Assembly (NCBI GenBank): GCA_025529335.1
Contig: JAMYHX010000014.1
Location: forward strand, 62,001 to 126,000
DNA: 64,000 nucleotides
Direction of reading: 5' to 3'
From: Rhizopus sp. PT2906
Lineage: Eukaryota > Mucoromycota > Mucoromycetes > Mucorales > Rhizopodaceae
A model generated the notes under the pieces. That model saw nothing but the letters and a program-made list of their open reading frames with translations, did no database searches and was not told the origin of the DNA. The translations under genes were made by a program, and so were the position numbers. Position 1 is the first letter of the stretch. Every line of letters starts with the position of its first letter. Below are positions 57,775-64,000 of this stretch, piece after piece.

Positions 57775-59824
57775 ATGTCGTCAACTTCAACTATTTCAAA
57801 CGATGCAATAAGTCAGTCAAATGAGTATCGTCAACCAAAACAAATTGAAAACTTATCTCCTCTGGCTGTTGGGGATCAAAAACTTAGGCGTCATTTGGGA
57901 TACTTTAGTGGAACTATGATGAATGGTAATTGTTTGCTTTAAAAGAATCTTGTTTTAATTCGGAATGACAGTCGGTCAAATCATTGGCACTGGCATCTTT
58001 TCAAACCCTGCCTTTATCCTACTTCACTCTGGATCTGGTGGCATGATGCTCATCTTATGGGTTGTTGGCGCACTCTTTGCTGCAACAGGTGTTTGGAATT
58101 ATCTAGAGCTTGGAACCATGGTAACAAAAGAGTATATATGTTGTTATCTTCATATAATTAATACTTTATAGCTTCCTCGAAGGTGATTATCAGTTACTTT
58201 TTAAACTTGTCTTTTGTGTTGCTAAAGTTGCATATATTTACAGTGGCGGTGAACAAGAATATTTAGCATACGAATTTCCAAATCCTAAGAAACTAGTTGC
58301 CTTTGTGTTTATCATCTTGGTTGGCGTATTCGGAAGAGGCTCTGGTTTAGCGCAGGTAAATAAAGCCTAGGAATGGCAATAAAAGGTTAATGCCCCTTTC
58401 ATTAGGGCTCTACCGTATTTGGCAACAATATCATTTTTGCCATTGGAGGTCCCAACTATGTGAACAACTGGGGCTCTCGAGGCTTTGGTGGTAAGATGAT
58501 AATATAACGATCAGAGAGAGGATGTACTGATTGATGTATAGTATTTTGCTTGACATTTTGGCTTGTGCTGAACATTACTTCTGCCAAACTTGCTATTCGT
58601 GCCAATAACTTCTTTACCGTACTCAAGATTGCCCTCTTGGTTCTTCTTATCTGTGTAGGCTTTGCTGGATTCGCTGGACGACTTCCCAACAGGCCAGACT
58701 TGGCAGAGAATTTTTCTTTTCATGGTACAAGTAATAATCCAGGCTCCTATGCTACAGCCATATATTATGTTATCTATGCCTATGGAGGATGGTTTAATCT
58801 CAATTATGTCTTGGATGAGTTAAAGGATCCTATCAAAAACCTTCCAAAATGTGCCATTTCTGCTCTCTCTTTGACAACTGTCTTGTACATTCTTGCTAAT
58901 ATCGGTAAAGCACTGGAATCAGTAGTATTGCGAAGGCTAACCTTTTTGTTAAATAGCCTACCTTGCCGTTCTTCCTTCTGCTGTCATCAAAAGTTCAAAG
59001 CTAACAGTTGCTGCAAATCTGTTCAACACAGCACTTGGAGGTGTCTTTGGTGGCCGGGTCTTGCCCGTCCTTGTTGGAATGTCATCATTTGGCTTTGTTG
59101 GTGTTATCTTTTACTCTGGTTCACGGATTGTGTTAGAGGCAGCCCGTACAGGCTTTCTTCCGTTCGACAGATTCTTTAGCAAACTTCACCCAAAGCTACA
59201 GACGCCAATCCCTGCCTTAGTGTTACTGTATGTCATAGCTATGATCTTTCTCTTGGCACCGCCTCCAGGAACCGTTTTCCAATTTATTGTGGCATTCTCA
59301 GGCTATGGCCAGTACTTCTTTGTTGGTCTAAGTGTCGTTGGTCTTCTCATCTTACGACGTACACAGCCAGACGTTAAGCGTCCTATCAAGGCACCCTTCG
59401 GTAAGCAAAGATGAAGGGAGACATTAAGAGCTTTGCTAACCCTCTTTCTCTTTGTCAGTTGTTTCAATTATCTTTATTCTCATGTGTCTTTATACTCTAG
59501 TCTTTGTGTTTATCCCACCTGATTCTCCACCCTCAGGATACCCGTACTGGCGTAAGTATATCAATAAGTAAAAATAGCTACATGTATTCATATTTTACAG
59601 TTCCTTATGTCGTTACTATCATCCTTGCTTTGTGCTCTGTGGGCCTTTGGTATTACAAGCTCGTATACAAGGATGCACTCGCAACCTCTTATAACGCAGA
59701 AATTCAAAAAGACGGCAAACAGGAGCTTTTTGAAGATGTTTATGAGACTTATGGCAGCTTCAAGACAACTTCTAGTGATACCCTTGATAAAGTAGTTGTT
59801 CATGAAGTATCTCATAAATCATAA
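57775..59824 (+). CDS. Amino-acid permease, LAT/Mup1-like (APC superfamily)
   Basis: Nine exons: 57775..57925, 57972..58120, 58172..58182, 58244..58355, 58406..58490, 58542..58904, 58957..59400, 59459..59551, 59601..59824; 543 residues with about 12 transmembrane segments. The first helix holds the unwound substrate motif GQIIGTGIFSNP (GxG pattern), preceded by RHLGYFSGTMMN, as in fungal high-affinity methionine permease Mup1. Exon 3 is only 11 nt and is needed to make LPRSGGEQEYL, the conserved loop before TM3. Later blocks are FNLNYVLDELKDP and RTGFLPFDRFF. The substrate (methionine or another neutral amino acid) is inferred. Tail-to-tail with the next gene, 68 nt apart. Confidence 0.88.
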
Positions 59825-59892
59825 AATGTATACTATTATTACATATTCATTTCAAAATAAAAAATCTCTTAATATATTTACAATACTATTGT

Positions 59893-61176
59893 TTATATAA
59901 TCGGTAATTGAGGTCGTGTTGCCATGGGTGTTGGCTTTCCTGATAACTTTGCCGTCAATTCATTATTGATCAACTCTTCCATACCGTTTTCCTCCCACTG
60001 CTTTTGAACCAACTCCAGTTGATGTTCTAATTTACTTGCATCCCAGCTTGCAAACTCTAGTTCAAATCGACTCTTACGAACTGCAGCCAAAATCTTGTTT
60101 TCTTCATCATGCAGCTTTTCTTGTTCAATGTGATATCTTTCAAGCTAAAAGAAAAACATAAGACACACACATGTGTTAAAAGTATCTTTCTTTACCTCTT
60201 TTTCCTGTTCGGGTGCCCACGATATTCTTTGTTTGGGTGGGCCTGATGGTGATGGATGACCCGACGAATACCCGCTATAATGTGAGCTATGTTGGTAATG
60301 ATAAGGTGCACTGTGATGTCTGGGAGCAGGGTTTGGTGGATAAGGAGAAGATCCGGATGCGTATGGATGTGCTGGGGGTGGTGAATATCTTGAACTAGTT
60401 GAAGGAATTGAGTGTGTAGAAGTAACTGTTGTAGTGGTGGTAGTACTGGATTTTGCTGCTGTTACATGAGTCGAGGGTAGACTAGAGCTTGCAGCTGAGG
60501 CAATGGGGTTATCAGCTGGTGTAGAGATGGATGGAGTTGTTACTATGCCCTTTGGAGAATTAGGTGCAGCAGAAGAAGGTGTTGTATGGGATGATCGTGG
60601 AGGAGGACCAGCAATAGAACTTGATGATGGCTCTCTGCTATGATATGATGGTCTATATCCAGGTGGTGGAGGCGGTGGGTAGGAAGGTGGTGGTCCTGAA
60701 TAGTGTCTTCGTGAGTGGTAAGGTGGATATCGATAAGAATAGCTGTACGGCGGTGACCCTTGATATGGGCGATGGTCATATGAGTCTCTTCTCATGCTTC
60801 CACTGCGGCTTCCCATGCCTATTGGGGATGGTGAGCGTCTAGAGCTGTATGAATAAGATGAGGAAGGATGATAGTATCCATAGGATGGTCTTCGTGGTGA
60901 TCTTGATGACGATCGGGAAGGTGGTGAATTAGAAGAGGAATAGCGGCCAGGATATCCCCTCGATTCCGAGTAGCTATAGCGATGATCTTTGGGATAGCTA
61001 TCTCGACCAGGTGATCGAGATGAAGGGTAATGTGGGCTTGGTGAATGACCACGTCCACCAGGGTCTCTATAGTCTCTTTCTGAACGGTAATTCTCATTGG
61101 GTCTATATGCATCCGATCTTGATCGGTCATAATAACCACGGTAACGGTCATCGTATCCACGCGAGTATCTATCCAT
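59893..61176 (-). CDS. Arg/Ser/Tyr/Pro-rich low-complexity protein with C-terminal helix
   Basis: Two exons on the minus strand, 61176..60196 and 60144..59893, give 410 residues. Residues 1-150 are RS/RY/SY-rich (MDRYSRGYDDRYRGYYDRSR), then there are Pro/Ser/Thr-rich segments with PPPPPP and TTTTTT runs. The C-terminal 85 residues are ordered: after RISWAPEQEKE comes a charged helix-rich segment (LERYHIEQEKLHDEENK, RFELEFASWDASKLEHQLE). The composition resembles disordered nuclear RNA-associated proteins able to form condensates, but I recognise no named family. The in-phase splice joins two helix-compatible segments. Confidence 0.75.
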
Positions 61177-61683
61177 TGATATTTAAAAAATAAAATAAAA
61201 TTAAAAAAAAAAAAAAAGAAAGAAAACAGCCCAAAAATGAACGTCATTTAACCCATTGATGTCATTGGCTGACAAGTGAGACCAGAAAAGCTATATTTTT
61301 TAGATGCCCACACTTTTAACCATCTCATCCTAGGCTAGACACTATTCAACAGCCCAGTAGCTGTTTCTTAAACTATATGCCCCTCTTCTCGATAAGGCAG
61401 TCGTTTTGAGTCTCAAGATATTGTGAATTATACCGCAATCATTTTGATCCATTGTTATATTAAGAAGCTCATCGAGGCCAATCCAACATATAAGTTGCTA
61501 TAGTATTTTAATATACATAGCGGGAAAAAGACACATCCCATGGCCAATGCGTTATCCTCTCATGCTGTAGATGAACAATGATATTGCTAAATACATTTGA
61601 TATCCTTGTCGAGTTTTTTTTTTTTTTTTTTACACAAAGGACTTTTTATTGCTTTGCTTGGATAAAGAAAAAGGAAGCTTGAT
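61177..61683. other. Intergenic region
   Basis: Promoter of the low-complexity protein gene and 3' region of RPL26, including an AATAAA-like signal on the minus strand near 61650. No gene is supported. Confidence 0.5.
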
Positions 61684-62191
61684 TTACTATCATATAAAGT
61701 CAGTACTGTATTGATCATCATACTGTCATTTCTTACCTGCTTCATAGCGTCCTTCTTACCCTTGCGCTCGAGGATAGCGTTACGGCTCTTATCCAACTTG
61801 AGCTTGGTAACGACAACCTTGGAGGTGTCAATACCAATGGGAACAGTAGCGCCATTGACCTTTTCACGAGTAACACGGTCAATGTGAATAACCCACTTCT
61901 TACGGTAGACTTGGACAACCTTGCCTTCACGGCCCTTGTAAGTACCACGAACGACCATGACTTCGTCGTCTTTGCGGACAGGGATAGAGCGAACACCATA
62001 CTTTTCACGGAGTTCCTTGGACAAAGGTGCACTCATGATCTTACGACGAACATCAGAGGTGGCGGTGAAATGAGCCTTTCTGCTCTTTCTGCGAGAAGAA
62101 CTGACGTCTACATCAAACAATATATAATCAATTTCCATCCATCCATCTATGCTCTTTATAAACACTATCTATTACCAGCACTGAATTTCAT
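61684..62191 (-). CDS. RPL26: 60S ribosomal protein L26 (uL24)
   Basis: Binds 25S rRNA near the peptide exit tunnel. Exons on the minus strand: 62191..62176, 62107..61737, and a last exon at 61686 holding only the stop codon; 129 residues. The protein starts MKFSADVSSSRRKSRKAHF, then RRKIMSAPLSKELR, the KOW motif (VVRGTYKGREGKVVQVYRKK), GIDTSKVVVTKLKLDK, and ends KDAMKQ. The last intron (61687..61736) has GTAAGA, a CTGAC branch-type site and TAG; splicing puts TAA directly next. Reading through instead would add non-conserved residues. The end could also use the acceptor nearer 61660, so the C-terminus is less certain than the rest. Divergent from ASF1. Confidence 0.93.
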
Positions 62192-62384
62192 GGTTTTTGT
62201 ATGGGTGCACGGAAAGAAGGATTCATTGCTTCTTTGGTGATGTGTTCTTCAAAACTTCCCTCCGCCTACTGTGTGTCTGTCTGTCACTCTCTCAGCAAAG
62301 CTCTCTTACCATATAAAGATAATAGGTTCGGGCCGGAATGATTCAACTCCGTCTATTTCTCTCTTTCTTCCCGCGGTCGCGCTT

Positions 62385-62394
62385 TATATATAAA
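62385..62394 (+). promoter_or_regulatory. TATA-like element of ASF1
   Basis: A tatatataaa run lies 71-80 nt upstream of the ASF1 ATG in the 273-bp region shared with divergent RPL26. Confidence 0.4.
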
Positions 62395-62464
62395 AAAAAA
62401 GGAAAAAAGAACGCGTTCCTTTCAGTACAGAGTCCTGTGTTTTTTTTTTCTTTTTCTCGTTTCA

Positions 62465-63197
62465 ATGTCTCTTGTTAACATTTTAGACATCAAGGTCTTA
62501 AACAACCCTGCTGCCTTTACGAGTTCTTTTGAATTTGAAATTACATTTGAATGCAATGCTCCACTTGAAGATGGTAAAATAATGTTCAAAAGGGGACTCA
62601 ATCTAAAACTTGTTATAGATCTTGAATGGAAAATGATTTACGTAGGTGCACCTGAAACTTCGGAATATGATCAAGTTCTTGAGTCTATCATGGTGGGCCC
62701 TATTCCTGTTGGTGTCAACAAGTTTGTCTTTTCTGTAAGGTGTTGTTTTTTTGTTTTATGAATAATGTAGACTCACTTTTTCATAGGCTGATGCACCCAA
62801 TGCTGATTTACTGCCAAGAAGCAACTTATTAGAAGTTACAGTTGTCTTATTAAGCTGTCTCTATAAAGAAAAGGAGTTCGTGCGTGTTGGATATTATGTT
62901 AATAATGAATATGTCGACGAAGAACTACGCGAAAATCCTCCTGAGGATGTCTTGATTGACAAGTTGCAAAGAAATATTCTGGCTGATAAGCCAAAGGTGA
63001 CTAGGTAAGTTGTAAAATATACATGTATATTAAACAGATAACTTATCAATAATTAGATATACCATCGATTGGTCTTCCCAACAACAACAACAACAACAAG
63101 CGCCTGCACAAACTGAATCCGTTGATCAGGTTATATACAAATATTAAATTTAATAGCAAAATACTGATCTTTATTTTAGGATATGATGGTTCAATAA
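62465..63197 (+). CDS. ASF1: Histone H3-H4 chaperone ASF1
   Basis: Nuclear chaperone handing H3-H4 to CAF-1, HIRA and modifying enzymes. Five exons: 62465..62573, 62619..62734, 62787..63004, 63057..63129, 63180..63197; 177 residues. The immunoglobulin-like core contains MSLVNILDIKVLNNPAAF, FEFEITFEC, DLEWKMIYVG, VGPIPVGVNKFVF and FVRVGYYVNNEY, all close to the family consensus. The 45-nt intron 62574..62618 has no stop and keeps frame; removing it restores the PLEDDLEWK junction. A run of seven Gln follows the core. The last exon encodes only DMMVQ; skipping that splice would end the protein VIYKY. Confidence 0.95.
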
Positions 63198-63253
63198 ACG
63201 AGCCTCTTCTTCTTTTTTTCTTTTTATGTACAATACTTTATTATTAAAGATGA

Positions 63254-64000
63254 TTATTCGTGTTTTTTATAAGATATGGGTTGTCTTTGAGTGGATGCTT
63301 CATAAAGAGTATGGAGAAAATTAAAGCGTCGAATGTATTTTGTGGTATATTGTATAGTATCAGATAGGTCTTCTTCTTCTTCATCATCACTTAAATCAAT
63401 GCATGCAAAACCACTTGATGACTCATACGCCTTTCTGCTGCTCTCTTTCAGTTTGATCTCTGCTACCTTCTCTTCCAGTTGTAAAATGTCATTATCTCTT
63501 TCAGAGATTTCCTTCTGAATGTCACAGATTTTTCGGTTGACAGAATAATAAGTTAACATACTACGCGTACAGTGTTAATAAAAGATATCCATAAGGAACA
63601 GCCCACTTACTCATCTTCTTGAATTCTATTACGCTTCATTTCTTCTAATACACCAACTTCCAACGCATTCATTGTTCCTTCAAGATCTCTGAACTTGGTT
63701 TCCAAAGAAGCCAACGACGTCTTCAACTCTGGATCCAATTCTCTATTCTTCAAAATCTCGCTTGAAGACTCACATCGGCTGTCAGTCAAAAGAGTCTTTA
63801 TGTCCTCTTTCTTGTTCAAAACTATGTAAACTGTTACTATCACATGAATCATCTGTCACCCTTTTCTTACACTTTGATGATTCTGTAGCTATGGTCTGTA
63901 TCAGCTGTATTAATTCCTCAGCCTCTGGTTGATAATCTTGAGCACTTGTAGTCAAACTATCAATCATTTTACTGAGCACATCCACATCATTCAAGGTCCA
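63254..64000 (-). CDS. Coiled-coil protein, 5' end outside window
   Basis: Visible exons on the minus strand are >64000..63871, 63821..63611 and 63560..63254, joining in frame. The frame is open to the window edge, so the start is not seen. The visible 224 residues or so are largely helical: VLSKMIDSLTTSAQDY, LEEKVAEIKLKE and similar heptad-like segments. An acidic patch (DLSDDEEEEDLSD) precedes the C-terminal segment TTKYIRRFNFLHTLYEA. I do not recognise a family. The acidic patch with coiled coil suggests a nuclear scaffold-type protein, but this is only an impression. Confidence 0.7.

Noticed and set aside
61540..61575. tRNA-like text on the minus strand (gaggataacgcattggcc)
   Set aside because: Resembles a D-arm, but no B box, no cloverleaf and no acceptor stem could be formed with flanking bases.
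1..64000. CRISPR arrays, operons, Shine-Dalgarno sites, rRNA genes
   Set aside because: No spaced direct repeats or rRNA-like sequence seen, and gene structure is eukaryotic with introns throughout.

Overview
The window looks like nuclear DNA of a filamentous early-diverging fungus, most likely a Mucoromycota/Mucorales species. The DNA is AT-rich. Genes are densely packed on both strands, with many short GT-AG introns (roughly 45-70 nt) and T-rich leaders. All products are eukaryotic. Several are absent from budding yeast but kept in early fungi: complex I NDUFS4, eukaryotic queuine tRNA-ribosyltransferase, LMBRD2 and TMEM97. The species call is inference from gene content and architecture. 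Coordinates of multi-exon genes were spliced by eye and checked for reading-frame continuity.

Layout. 1-10 kb: 3' end of a BTB protein, HSP90, a hemerythrin-domain protein, ATP synthase subunit h, a urate/xanthine-type permease and acyl-CoA-binding protein. 10-23 kb: VPS9 Rab5-GEF, a KES1-like lipid-transfer protein, a hexokinase homologue lacking the catalytic Asp, a divergent Rab11-like GTPase, MINPP/phytase, glycine-cleavage T protein and a TBC Rab-GAP. 23-30 kb: a histidine phosphatase head-to-head with a TMEM97-like protein, LMBRD2 and an Aro8-like aminotransferase. 30-34 kb: a gene-poor island with a decayed recombinase-like element. 34-38 kb: TGT, FCF1, an HTATIP2/FMP52-like reductase and SRP14. 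38-50 kb: a DDE-transposase relic, a forkhead factor, glycogen branching enzyme, a Yrb30-like Ran binder, peroxisomal Lon, NDUFS4 and a mitochondrial carrier. 50-53 kb: a second gene-poor island with an inverted copy of the first island's repeat and a recombinase-like pseudogene. 53-64 kb: FMO, a TauD-type dioxygenase, a Mup1-like amino-acid permease, an Arg/Ser/Tyr-rich protein, RPL26, ASF1 and the 3' part of a coiled-coil protein.

How genes work together. Most are unrelated housekeeping genes. Two neighbourhoods may be functional: the vesicle-traffic set VPS9, KES1-like, Rab11-like and TBC protein (10.5-22.2 kb), and the permease/TauD/FMO group (53.4-59.8 kb), where the permease and dioxygenase are divergently transcribed. 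The least ordinary material is a mobile gene family whose predicted protein resembles the serine-recombinase fold. It is present as a frameshifted copy at about 31.8-32.6 kb, and its 3' end recurs, inverted and nearly identical, at 50.7-51.5 kb. Unusual splicing also recurs: an ATG-only exon, a stop codon isolated behind an intron, an 11-nt exon, two GC-AG introns and one stopless 3n intron.
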